Shown: in pieces, positions 33,501-40,426 of the stretch
Layout of the letters: every line of letters begins with the position of its first letter
Numbering within the stretch: the stretch's first letter is position 1
Origin: an uncultured Oscillospiraceae bacterium
Lineage (GTDB): Bacteria; Bacillota; Clostridia; Oscillospirales; Oscillospiraceae
DNA length: 40,426 nucleotides
NCBI GenBank assembly: GCA_910583885.1
Contig: CAJUAC010000018.1
Span: forward strand, 1-40,426
Direction of reading: 5' to 3'
Notes under the pieces: model-generated
Databases searched by the model: none
Told to the model about the DNA's origin: nothing
What the model saw: the letters and a program-made list of their open reading frames with translations, nothing else
Translations under genes and position numbers: made by a program

Positions 33501-36500
33501 TCCGGGTCAATCGTCCCGTCGTCCTTGCGGATGTAGGGGGCGTCCGCACCGCCTACGCCCGGGCTGCTGAGGTAGACCTCGGCAAAGACGATGGTGAAGG
33601 TGGGCACCTTGTGCCCAGCTGCCACGGAGGCCGCGTTATAGTCCACCGTGGTGGGGACGATGGCGTTCATGGCATTGGAGGTATCGGTCATGTTGGTGAT
33701 CTGGAAGTAGTAAGTTGTACCGCTGTCCAGCACCAGGCCCGCATGGGGGAACGTGACCAGCAGCTTGCCGTCCTCCGCTTTCACGGTGGCCTTGGTGTAG
33801 TCCAGCACGCAGTCGGAGGGCACTGTGGCCCCGGCGGTGCGGTTGCTGGGTACCTCCTCCGCCTTGCCCGCGCCCAGATCGCGCCGGTAGAGGCGGATAC
33901 TGCCGTAAAGGGAAGCGGTCAGCTTGTTGATGGCCTCCTCCCGCTGGGCAGCTGTCGTTGCGTTTTCCACAGCCTCATACAGCGTCAGGAAGCTCTCGCC
34001 GCCATCCTCCACCGTGGAGCGGACGTTCTCACTGAATTCCAGGATAATATCCGTATCCGCCATGGGGTTGGCTGTGTTGTCCAGGCCGGAGTACTTGGTG
34101 AAGTACTGCTTGACAATCGGCCCGCTGGTATCCAGGGTGTTGATGGTCATCTTGACCACGGTGATGGAATAGTTGCCCGCCTTATCCTTGGCCACGTAGT
34201 AGAGGTCATAGGCGGATTCGGGCTGCAAGCCGCTGATCGTGAAGTTTCCGTCAATCCCCTCCCTGGCGTTGACCTGGCCGTAGCGCAGGGCATTGAGGCC
34301 GGACGTCACCTGCAAAATGGCGTATTCATCGGTCAGCAGGATGTCGGTCTCGCCGGGGCGGGGCTTGGGGTATTCCGTACCGGCGGGGACCACGGCCCAG
34401 TAGACGATACCATCCTCGTTGAGCCGGAAGGTCAGGCCGACACTGTTGGCCTGGACATTATTGACCGTGGGGTTGACCAGGAACTCCGGCGGCGTCTCGT
34501 CCACGGTGGTAAAGGTCAGGCTGATAACGGCGGAGCTGTTGGCCCCGTTGGCGTCAGTGAGCCAGAGGTAGAGCACGTAGGTCTTCTGCTCCTCCAAGGT
34601 CACGTCGTTGACAAAGAACACATCCTCCAGGTTCTTCGTCACCTCCCGCACGCCGTAGCCCAGCGCACCGGAGACAGAGCTGGTTTTCAGCTCATCAGCG
34701 GTGGGGGCCTGGGCCCCCTCGGCCATCAGGGCGTAGTAGAGGATGCAGCTCTTGGTTGGCATGACCGTCACCTGGCCGCGGTGGGCCTCGATGCGGGACA
34801 TGTAGGGGTAGCCGGTGCAGAAGGCGGGGACCGTGTTGTCCGGCAGGGTGAAAGAGATCACCTTGACGGGGCTGCGCTGATCCCTCTCGTCCACCAGCAT
34901 GGCGGACAGGTAGTAGGAGCCGCCGGCCGTCAGGCCGTTAATGGCCGCAGTCACCTCCGTGTCGCCCTGGGGGACGGGGGTGGTGCCGCTGCGTACGGCA
35001 ATCGCGCCGTAGGCCGGGGGCTTGATGAGGTCATCCGCGCCCACGGAGCCATCGGTGATGGCGCTGACAGCCCAGTAAATGGTGCCCTTCTTATTGGTGG
35101 AGAACACCGCTGTCAGGGAGTTGGGGGCGATATCATCCGCCCTGGGGTAGCCGGCCAGGATGATGGGCTCGCGTGAGGACTCCTCCGCCGCTACGGTATC
35201 CATATCCTCCCCGTTGATGTTGGCCGTGATGCCGGGACGGATGGTGATCTGGTCAGGGAGCATGGTGACGGTGGAGCCAGGGGCGTTGACCACCAGCTTC
35301 TCAATGTCGCCCTCGCCGGAGACATCCGTGCCCACGTCCAGGTTCAGCTCCTTGATGACAGCCCCCCGGTCGATGATGACCGTGGAGTCCACAGCGGCCT
35401 CGTCCACCGTCAGCTTGGCGACGGTGCCCTTGGCAGCCCGGACCTGGGATGCGGGGGTCTTGTTGACGACCTCACCGATCCTGCCCGCCAGATCCAGCTG
35501 GATGGGCTCGTCCTCATCTTCGTCCTCATCGCTGTGGGACCTGCCCTCCAGGGAGATGTATTTCAGCCCCAGGCCATCGGGGGTGTTGTCCTCCACATAG
35601 GCGCTGGTGCGCACTGTGGTGAGCCCGATCTCGGTGATGCCGTCGGCCCGGACGGAGACAAAATTGCCCTGGAGGTTATCCACCAGCATCTCGTCAGCCG
35701 TCACGTTGCGCAGCACAATGCTGGCCTCGCCGGTCTCGCTCTCGCCGGTGCCGCTGACGATGATGCGGCCCAGGACGTTGACGTTCTCCAGCTTCACGTT
35801 GCCCAGGCCCACGCCGCCGGTGACATACAGGTCGCCGCTGATGATGGTGTCCCGCAGCGTCACCCCGGGGGAGGAGATGGTCACATTGCCAAACACGCCG
35901 CCCAGGGCGTAGTCGCCGGCCTCCTGGATGGGGGTGCCGACAATGCGTGTGACCATGGAGGCCATCTCGCCCCAGCTGAGATCCTTCTGGGGCTTGAAGG
36001 TGCCGTCATCATAGCCGGAGACCAGGTAGTGCTCCAGGGAGGACTTGATGGTCCCCCGGGCCCAGCTGCTGATCTCCCGTGCGTCGGAAAAGTCCAGGAT
36101 CTCCCCTGCCGACTCCTGGAGCATCATGTTGCGCCCCAGGATGGTGGCCGCCGTCTCCCTGGTGAGGGTATCGCCCGGGGAGGCCGTGGTGGGGGAGGTC
36201 CCCTTGATGTACCGGGCGGTGTAGGCAATGCCTACATCGTCGTAATACCAGTCGGTCTCTACCACATCGGTAAAGGGTGTCTCGCCAGGCTCATGGTAGC
36301 CATAGGCCCGGTTGACAATCGACATGAAGTCCGCCCGCGTGAGCAGCTCGTCAGGCTTCTGCGCCTGGTCGGCGCGGATAAAGCCCCACTCCACCATCTG
36401 GCTGAGGTAGGGGTCCGACCAGTGGGCCGACGCGCCAGCGGCCAGGGGGAGGCCAGGGGCCAGGTCCAGGACCATGACCAGGGCCAGCAGGAGGGACGCC

Positions 36501-36547
36501 GCCCGCCTGCGCCAGCCCAGGCGGTGCGAACCTTGTTTCTGATGCAT
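30584..36547 (-). CDS. Giant S-layer protein: N-terminal SLH, beta-rich repeats, C-terminal Ig-like domains
   Basis: 1987 residues. The ATG at 36547 follows AAAGGAG, giving a signal peptide that ends near AAGASA. Three SLH domains come first (about 40-205; FTDVVETDWYYDDVGIAYTARY). A short right-handed-repeat-like stretch (VTISSPGVTLRDTIISGDLYVTGG) and an acidic SDEDEDEDE linker follow. The middle has several FN3-like units sharing GTIYWAV or GIVYWAV. The end has two group-2 Ig-like domains (VSWRSSDKDVIQIV; VTWSSSNDSLVGV). It is a cell-surface stalk, adhesin or S-layer component. It lies about 60 bases downstream of the PilZ gene and may share its transcript. Confidence 0.88.
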   Translation of the reverse strand: MHQKQGSHRLGWRRRAASLLLALVMVLDLAPGLPLAAGASAHWSDPYLSQMVEWGFIRADQAQKPDELLTRADFMSIVNRAYGYHEPGETPFTDVVETDWYYDDVGIAYTARYIKGTSPTTASPGDTLTRETAATILGRNMMLQESAGEILDFSDAREISSWARGTIKSSLEHYLVSGYDDGTFKPQKDLSWGEMASMVTRIVGTPIQEAGDYALGGVFGNVTISSPGVTLRDTIISGDLYVTGGVGLGNVKLENVNVLGRIIVSGTGESETGEASIVLRNVTADEMLVDNLQGNFVSVRADGITEIGLTTVRTSAYVEDNTPDGLGLKYISLEGRSHSDEDEDEDEPIQLDLAGRIGEVVNKTPASQVRAAKGTVAKLTVDEAAVDSTVIIDRGAVIKELNLDVGTDVSGEGDIEKLVVNAPGSTVTMLPDQITIRPGITANINGEDMDTVAAEESSREPIILAGYPRADDIAPNSLTAVFSTNKKGTIYWAVSAITDGSVGADDLIKPPAYGAIAVRSGTTPVPQGDTEVTAAINGLTAGGSYYLSAMLVDERDQRSPVKVISFTLPDNTVPAFCTGYPYMSRIEAHRGQVTVMPTKSCILYYALMAEGAQAPTADELKTSSVSGALGYGVREVTKNLEDVFFVNDVTLEEQKTYVLYLWLTDANGANSSAVISLTFTTVDETPPEFLVNPTVNNVQANSVGLTFRLNEDGIVYWAVVPAGTEYPKPRPGETDILLTDEYAILQVTSGLNALRYGQVNAREGIDGNFTISGLQPESAYDLYYVAKDKAGNYSITVVKMTINTLDTSGPIVKQYFTKYSGLDNTANPMADTDIILEFSENVRSTVEDGGESFLTLYEAVENATTAAQREEAINKLTASLYGSIRLYRRDLGAGKAEEVPSNRTAGATVPSDCVLDYTKATVKAEDGKLLVTFPHAGLVLDSGTTYYFQITNMTDTSNAMNAIVPTTVDYNAASVAAGHKVPTFTIVFAEVYLSSPGVGGADAPYIRKDDGTIDPDAGGKFTPVDLSFQMTPLATSTVDRNISYDVHLWSDTILTYQLFYRVTNSKGVPVTSDAAYAGNLLPSRYGDTVDPNGWVYLGKSGAVNPSEGEWAGKSVNGHFNQCDEISFPALNSLNEDLRYEFVITLNTVGTSDDRRNWNGEVNFQVYVAAGWSNSLSSLANGLNKINWERFKATGLSGGIVSIGRNDDGEDWLDIFQLYTDTALPNFINGAPSFTVTDTTSLLQLTLDRKGTIYYAVAPAEGRGGLPDITTTVPADGLYATIPDTDTRYIVKSEVPLNGGTGQAQPTLIRPDRQNIFSPAGWTEASSAVTGNVAHPGVVMIEEEITGLQPETTYYAYFVLKGAGQELSQVYIYQFTTSAVQRPKINLNPNVDGEVDITTDVPSDMDYRVYSITDAALITRLKEPFKNYVDPQKPIPPAYQYKEDPNDPNKKVDYTVLDAMIQSYSWTVAHSNIPDSDTTDYFFPTDANKDYRPYEGGYSVFDIYANQSIRTAMASLIRTETGIPVNGAKFVDNATIKTPLKEPLEIKNLVPGTVYLILTVAKNQNADPSAPSYVVDSFKAYQPVEKIDQEPPKLISATTSALQENDGTYTVTAILNFNKNVYWKQENSSDPQIVDSKTTAEPGHKSIVDGAMTSTSFKEITASGGAGPCQTFQIKITGLTMGVADATVSILQNGFISNVSGQSTNEKLTLTLVTGTFINPSTGAVITGPWLLANWAGTPVNPIEFTTPGETTPPDAEVEDFTLKGKGLTATTDSTTGVETGYTLQMNPGDEVRVSASLEPVEASTADANVSWRSSDKDVIQIVESNDNRIRTLYAVNPGTANITVNAGGVIKIIKVNVPRPQTTGIAFKIDSADWDANANKLTIAQGVSGTSIPVTATLTPAASDTSDTVVTWSSSNDSLVGVSGDTRGTTKGEHIANLTVKGAGTATITVTVKCGTTTDITKTFTVEITTTRSQSGININKTKPIPR

Positions 36548-36606
36548 AGCTGAAGCTCCTTTCACAACATTGCCCCGCCCGCGGCGGGACGGCATGGACG
36601 CCATCT

Positions 36607-37203
36607 TTATGAATTAGCGGCCGGCCGCGGGTGGCTGACCTGGATACTGAATACTGCCTTGCGGATCATGATCTCCTCATCCAGGATGAGGTCTACAAAC
36701 TGGGACGCATACAGGGGCACCGGCTCATCGGTGGGGAGGGGCCGGAGGATGCGGGTTTTCAGCACCAGCGGCTCATCCGTCACCGGCAGCACAATCTGCA
36801 CGATCTCCCGCGGCTGCAACTCCCGCTCGGAGTGGAAAGCCACGCCGCCGCAGCTGAGGTCGTGGCCCTGGATCGGCCGCTGGCCCTTCCAGCTGCCTGT
36901 GACCGGGTACATCACGCTCTCAAAATCCGTCTTGATGCGCAGGTTCTGCCGGGCCTCCGCGCTCAAAATTGCGCCGGTGCGCACCGCCAGGCGCTCCCCC
37001 CGCTGGATGGTGACGGTCCCCCGCTTGGAGACGAGGCTGTCGTCCAGGCCAATGAACTGGAGCTCACCCATCAGGGTAAAGTCCATGTCCGTCTCCTGGA
37101 CCAGGCGCATCTGGGCCACATCCACACCGGGCGGCGACTCCAAAATGGCTTGGGCCAGGGGGCTGCCCTGGCTGTCGAGGATCAAATACAGTTTTTCTTT
37201 CAT
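36607..37203 (-). CDS. PilZ domain protein (c-di-GMP receptor)
   Basis: 198 residues. A YcgR-like N-terminal region (about 1-80) precedes a PilZ domain (about 84-190). The cyclic-di-GMP binding residues are intact: RxxxR at Arg85-Arg89 (RQNLR) and DLSCGG at 115-120. PilZ proteins of this layout slow flagellar motors or tune motility when c-di-GMP is high. It is the third gene of the FliK-like/FlhB-tail operon; its start overlaps the upstream stop by one base (TGATG). Confidence 0.87.
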   Translation of the reverse strand: MKEKLYLILDSQGSPLAQAILESPPGVDVAQMRLVQETDMDFTLMGELQFIGLDDSLVSKRGTVTIQRGERLAVRTGAILSAEARQNLRIKTDFESVMYPVTGSWKGQRPIQGHDLSCGGVAFHSERELQPREIVQIVLPVTDEPLVLKTRILRPLPTDEPVPLYASQFVDLILDEEIMIRKAVFSIQVSHPRPAANS

Positions 37204-37541
37204 CAGCTCGCTCCTTTTCCGCCGGCTGCCCGCCGGTCAATGGCTTCCCGCTCCCTGCGGGACTTCTCCGGGTCTGTTGGGTCAAAATTGAGGAAATACA
37301 CATAAATCTCCACGATGGCGCGGTACAGGGAATCCGGGATCTCCTGCCCCAGGGCCAGCTGGGAGAGCATAGTGGCCAGGGAGTTGTCCTCGTAGACCGG
37401 CACGCCGCTCTCCGCGGCCACCTCCACGATCTTCTCCGCCAGATACCCCATGCCGGAGGCCACCACTACCGGCGCGCCGTCCCCACCGTCGTAGCGCAGC
37501 GCCACGGCCCGGCCGGAGGGGGTCCGATCAAGCTTTGACAT
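37203..37541 (-). CDS. FlhB C-terminal-domain-like protein (YlqH/FlhX type)
   Basis: 112 residues. It matches the cytoplasmic FlhB/YscU domain (AVALRYDGGDGAPVVVASGMGYLAEKI, GVPVYEDNSLATMLSQLALGQEIPDSLYRAIVEIYVYFLNFD) with no membrane part and without the NPTH autocleavage motif. Relatives act as accessory factors of the flagellar export switch. The ATG at 37541 overlaps the upstream gene by 14 bases, with GGAGAG about 10 bases before it; a TTG at 37562 is less likely. In Bacillus subtilis a similar pair, ylqG-ylqH, exists. Confidence 0.87.
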   Translation of the reverse strand: MSKLDRTPSGRAVALRYDGGDGAPVVVASGMGYLAEKIVEVAAESGVPVYEDNSLATMLSQLALGQEIPDSLYRAIVEIYVYFLNFDPTDPEKSRREREAIDRRAAGGKGAS

Positions 37542-38967
37542 TGATACTGTTCTCTCCTTCAAATATTCTTGGGAATACGGTGGAAATTGCCAGGGGCTTT
37601 GCCATGGCCTGGACCTGCACAGAGCCCGGCTTCATGCCGTTTTCCGACAGGATCCTGGACATCTCCCCCTGGACAATCCCCGCAAAGGGCGTCACGGCCT
37701 GGGGGCAGTAGAGCTGGAGATCCACATTCTCCCGCTGGCAGGTGAGGACCATATCAAAAAAGCCCAGGCCCTGGATATCAATTTTAAACAGGAACCGGAT
37801 GGTGTTATCCTGGTTCCCCTTCCCCCGCTTGAGGTTCTCCTCCGCGTCCGGATCCACCCACATCTCGCTGAAGAGCATCTTCCCGTTCCACTCCAGCGGG
37901 AAGATCATATGCAGCAGGGGCATATAGACGCTCTCGTTGACCAAAAAGGCGGAGACAATGTTGCGGAACGCATCCTGGATCTCCGCCCCCGCCCCGCCCC
38001 GCATGGCGCGGTGGGCAGTCTGGGCCAGCTGGCCGGCAAACTGGTCCTGGGCCACAGCCTTGGCGAAGCCGCCGTTGTCCAGCAGCTGGAGCAGTGCCTC
38101 GTCGCTCAGCCCCCCCAGCCGTTCGCGGAGCACGCTGTTGGCGTTGAGCTGGTGGAAAGCCTGGAGCAGCCCCTCCTTGGAGCTGTTCTCATAGCGGGCC
38201 ACGTCCAGCGCCAGCATGGAGATCAGCGACCGGGACAGGCCCATATCATTGGTGCGGGAGGTATAGTTGGCCAAAAAGGGGATAATGGACCCCTGGAGCA
38301 GCTTCAGGCTCCCGGCCCGGTCCCCGGCCGCCAGCTTCCCCTCCAGCTCGCTGACCATACCCAGCAGCTGGTTCCCCCAGCTGGCCGGGATCGCCCGGGT
38401 CAGCCGGGTGAGCGTGCGCAGCAGGTTGCCCTGGATGTGCTGGGAGGAGGAGTAGTCGCTGTAGCGCTTGAGGAACTGGAGGATGTTGGTGCGCATCACC
38501 TCGGAGGTGGTGCTGCCATAGGCGTCGCGCAGGATGGAAAACAGCGGGCCGGTAAAGCGGTTGCTGGTCTCCAGCTGGGATTTGAAGAAGGCCGGGAGCT
38601 TCCCCTCATCCATCTTCAGCATCTCCAGCAGGGCTGCCATGTCCACCGCCATCCCCTCCCCCATACCGGAGGTGACAACGGTGCCCTGGAAGGAGCGCAG
38701 CACCTCCGCAAGGGCCTGGGCCAGGCCGGGGGTGTCGTTCAGGCGGCCGAGGAAGGTGAGGAAGTTGGAGTCGTAACGCAGCGTCCGCTCTCCGCCGGCG
38801 GCGTCGCCGGTATCCTGCCGCTCCGTGCGGTTATCCGGCCGGCCGACACGGGTGGGGTCCGGCGCGTTCTGTATACGGGGGTCGTTGGGGATGGCCGGCA
38901 TGTTCCGGTTGATATTGCTGCTGTCATGTCCCGGGACCGGATTGGTCACACCAAGCAGATCTGGCAT
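37528..38967 (-). CDS. FliK/YlqG-like protein (hook-length control type C-terminus), tentative
   Basis: 479 residues. A disordered polar N-terminus (1-65) and a long helical middle (about 70-340) precede a C-terminal domain (about 350-470; FPLEWNGKMLFSEMW, IDIQGLGFFDMVLTCQRENVDLQLYC, RILSENGMKPGSVQV). That C-terminal pattern resembles the flagellar hook-length control domain. Its position before the FlhB-tail gene supports a flagellar export role. ATG 38967 is preferred (GGAG 8 bases upstream) to a GTG at 38976. Divergent from cheA. Confidence 0.7.
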   Translation of the reverse strand: MPDLLGVTNPVPGHDSSNINRNMPAIPNDPRIQNAPDPTRVGRPDNRTERQDTGDAAGGERTLRYDSNFLTFLGRLNDTPGLAQALAEVLRSFQGTVVTSGMGEGMAVDMAALLEMLKMDEGKLPAFFKSQLETSNRFTGPLFSILRDAYGSTTSEVMRTNILQFLKRYSDYSSSQHIQGNLLRTLTRLTRAIPASWGNQLLGMVSELEGKLAAGDRAGSLKLLQGSIIPFLANYTSRTNDMGLSRSLISMLALDVARYENSSKEGLLQAFHQLNANSVLRERLGGLSDEALLQLLDNGGFAKAVAQDQFAGQLAQTAHRAMRGGAGAEIQDAFRNIVSAFLVNESVYMPLLHMIFPLEWNGKMLFSEMWVDPDAEENLKRGKGNQDNTIRFLFKIDIQGLGFFDMVLTCQRENVDLQLYCPQAVTPFAGIVQGEMSRILSENGMKPGSVQVQAMAKPLAISTVFPRIFEGENSINVKA

Positions 38968-39009
38968 TGGCGACACTCCATTTCATTCAATAAAAGTTGA
39001 TTGATGTCT

Positions 39010-39036
39010 TAATTTTTTGCCCCGCCCTGCCGATAT
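39010..39036 (+). promoter_or_regulatory. Sigma-D (flagellar) type promoter of cheA
   Basis: TAAT (39010-39013), a 15-base spacer, GCCGATAT (39029-39036). The -10 matches the Bacillus sigma-D consensus exactly and the -35 differs by one base. The start of cheA is about 90 bases downstream. Confidence 0.75.
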
Positions 39037-39080
39037 CCTTGGTGATGAAGTCGGCGCGGGGGGATTCTGTCTTTTTTTGC
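39021..39080 (+). terminator. Possible attenuator-like hairpin in the cheA leader
   Basis: CCCCGCCCTGCCGA can pair, with a bulge, with TCGGCGCGGGG, followed by GATTCTGTC and seven T. The left arm starts inside the promoter, so it would only form in read-through RNA from further upstream; it may block such transcripts. Confidence 0.35.
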
Positions 39081-39126
39081 CCCCGCGTGTAAAGAACCAA
39101 AACTAAGAAAAAAGGTGGCGTTTACT

Positions 39127-40426
39127 ATGGGCAGCGGCAACGACAGCATCTTGGATATGTATTTATATGAGACAAATACGCTTCTTGAACAGCTTGACGG
39201 CATCCTGCTGGCGGCGGAACAGGCAGACACATTCTCTCAGGACAGCGTCAACGAAATTTTCCGTATCATGCATACCATTAAAGGCTCCTCCGCCATGATG
39301 GAGTTCCCCACCCTGATGACGGTGGCCCATCGGATCGAGGACCTGTTTTTCATCATCCGGGAGAAAACCATCGACGTGGTCCCCAACGAGCTGCGTCCGG
39401 AACTGTTCGACATGCTCTTCCAGGCTGTCGACTTCTTCCGGGGGGAGATTGAAAGGATTGAGCAGGGCGAACCCCTCTCCGATTCTATCGACAGTATCGT
39501 GGATAAAATTAATAGTTTGATTGATAAAATTCAGGGCAACCCTGCCAATGGGGAGGAATCTGCCGCCGCACCGGCACAGGCTGGGCCGGCGCCGGAGGAC
39601 GCCCCGGCGGCGCTGGATCCCGCCTACCCCTTCGGTATCCGTGTCTTCTTCGACGAGGGCTGCGGGATGGAGAACCTGCGGGCCTTCATGGTGCTCAACG
39701 ACGTGCGCGAGGTCGCCCCCGAGCTCATCTCCTACCCGGAGAACGTGGATATGGACCCCTCCACCGCCCAGCGCATTGTGGATGACGGCTACCAGCTCTG
39801 GTTCAAGACCGCCCAGGTGCGTGACAGCGCCCTCACTGCGGCCCAGGCCGCCGGTTCCGTGCGCGCCTGCCAGCCGATGGACGCCAAGGTGGAGGAGGCC
39901 CCTGCCCCCCAGCCCGCCCCCGCTGCCAGCGCAGCAGAGGAGCCCGCCCCCCATCCGGCGGCAGCTCCTGCCCCCCAGGCCCCCGCCGCTTCCGCCCCCA
40001 AGGCAGCAGCAGCGGCAGCCCCCGCCCCCCAGTTTAAGGAGAGCCTGATCAGCGTGAGCCTGTCCAAGCTTGACCAGCTGATGGCCGTGGTCAGCGAGAT
40101 CGTCATCACCGAATCCATGGTGACGGCCTCCCCGGACCTGAAGGGGCTGCGGCTGGACAACTTCAACAAGTCGGCCCGGGAGCTGCGCAAGCTCACCGAC
40201 GATTTGCAGGATGTCTCCATGTCCCTGCGCATGGTGCCCGTCTCCAGCACCTTCCAGAAGATGAACCGCATCGTGCGGGATATGAGCAAGAAGCTGGGCA
40301 AGCGCGCCCGGCTGACCCTGGTGGGCGAGAATACCGAGGTGGATAAGACCATTGTCGATGGCATCAGCGACCCCATCATGCACATCGTGCGCAACTCCAT
40401 GGACCACGGTCTGGAGGAGACGGAGG
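39127..40426 (+). CDS. cheA: Chemotaxis histidine kinase CheA, N-terminal part (runs off window)
   Basis: 433 residues are visible. The HPt domain (1-105) carries phospho-acceptor His49 in IMHTIKGSSAMM. A CheY/CheB-binding-like region (about 160-250), a long Ala/Pro linker (about 257-305), the dimerisation domain (about 310-375; SLSKLDQLMAVVSEIVI) and the start of the kinase core follow. The last visible residues (HIVRNSMDHGLE) are the N box. The kinase phosphorylates CheY from receptor signals. AAAGGTGG precedes the ATG. The C-terminal ATPase and CheW-like parts lie beyond the edge. Confidence 0.95.
   Translation, partial: MGSGNDSILDMYLYETNTLLEQLDGILLAAEQADTFSQDSVNEIFRIMHTIKGSSAMMEFPTLMTVAHRIEDLFFIIREKTIDVVPNELRPELFDMLFQAVDFFRGEIERIEQGEPLSDSIDSIVDKINSLIDKIQGNPANGEESAAAPAQAGPAPEDAPAALDPAYPFGIRVFFDEGCGMENLRAFMVLNDVREVAPELISYPENVDMDPSTAQRIVDDGYQLWFKTAQVRDSALTAAQAAGSVRACQPMDAKVEEAPAPQPAPAASAAEEPAPHPAAAPAPQAPAASAPKAAAAAAPAPQFKESLISVSLSKLDQLMAVVSEIVITESMVTASPDLKGLRLDNFNKSARELRKLTDDLQDVSMSLRMVPVSSTFQKMNRIVRDMSKKLGKRARLTLVGENTEVDKTIVDGISDPIMHIVRNSMDHGLEETE

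Noticed and set aside
31619..35176. Long + strand open frame (about 1185 codons) opposite the 1987-aa SLH gene
   Set aside because: Same mirror effect of GC-rich codon use; the - strand protein has SLH, FN3-like and Ig-like domains and a good SD.
1..40426. tRNA or rRNA genes as the integration target
   Set aside because: No cloverleaf or rRNA sequence was noticed; the matching cores lie in rlmD and the recombinase gene.

Overview
The window looks like a chromosomal segment of a motile, GC-rich Gram-positive gut Clostridia (Oscillospiraceae-like; inferred from gene families and style, not proven). The supporting signs are several secreted proteins with S-layer homology (SLH) domains, flagellar and chemotaxis genes (CheA, an FlhB-tail protein, a FliK-like protein), a PilZ protein, strong AGGAGG-type ribosome binding sites and sigma-A/sigma-D style promoters.

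Layout. 1-882 is the 3' part of a flotillin. 954-2162 (-) is a membrane-anchored Ntn amidohydrolase. About 2557-16136 is a 13.6-kb integrative element inserted in the 3' end of the 23S rRNA methyltransferase gene rlmD. Its rlmD-proximal end supplies a 100-residue in-frame tail to RlmD plus a DUF6061 gene. Its other end is a large serine recombinase whose last codons appear to be the displaced original 3' end of rlmD. Between these lie a KilA-N protein, a RepA-like ATPase and a small protein, a divergent XRE regulator, a 600-bp gene-free block packed with hairpins, and a five-gene operon (15317 to 8067, -). That operon encodes an MTase-like protein, a GIY-YIG/helicase/adenine-MTase fusion, a TIGR02391 protein, and a membrane plus soluble pair resembling Kiwa. 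I saw no relaxase or conjugation genes, so the element is either excision-only or mobilised in trans.

After rlmD the chromosome continues with a beta-CASP metallo-hydrolase (17520-19112), a secreted nuclease lipoprotein and a small conserved protein, and then a surface-protein block. The block holds an SLH protein with a possible cohesin-like head, a dockerin-containing M60 (mucinase-type) peptidase, an 1129-aa SLH protein with six repeats, and a 1987-aa SLH protein. A PilZ, FlhB-tail and FliK-like operon lies upstream of the last gene, and the window ends in cheA (+), which reads from a sigma-D-like promoter and runs off the edge.

The most unusual item is the hairpin block at 7491-8029. Two arms of about 200 bp lie in inverted orientation and share at least five colinear hairpins. 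The stem sequences differ between arms but pairing is kept, which is the covariation expected of a selected RNA or single-stranded DNA structure. Promoters and terminators were read by eye and are predictions.
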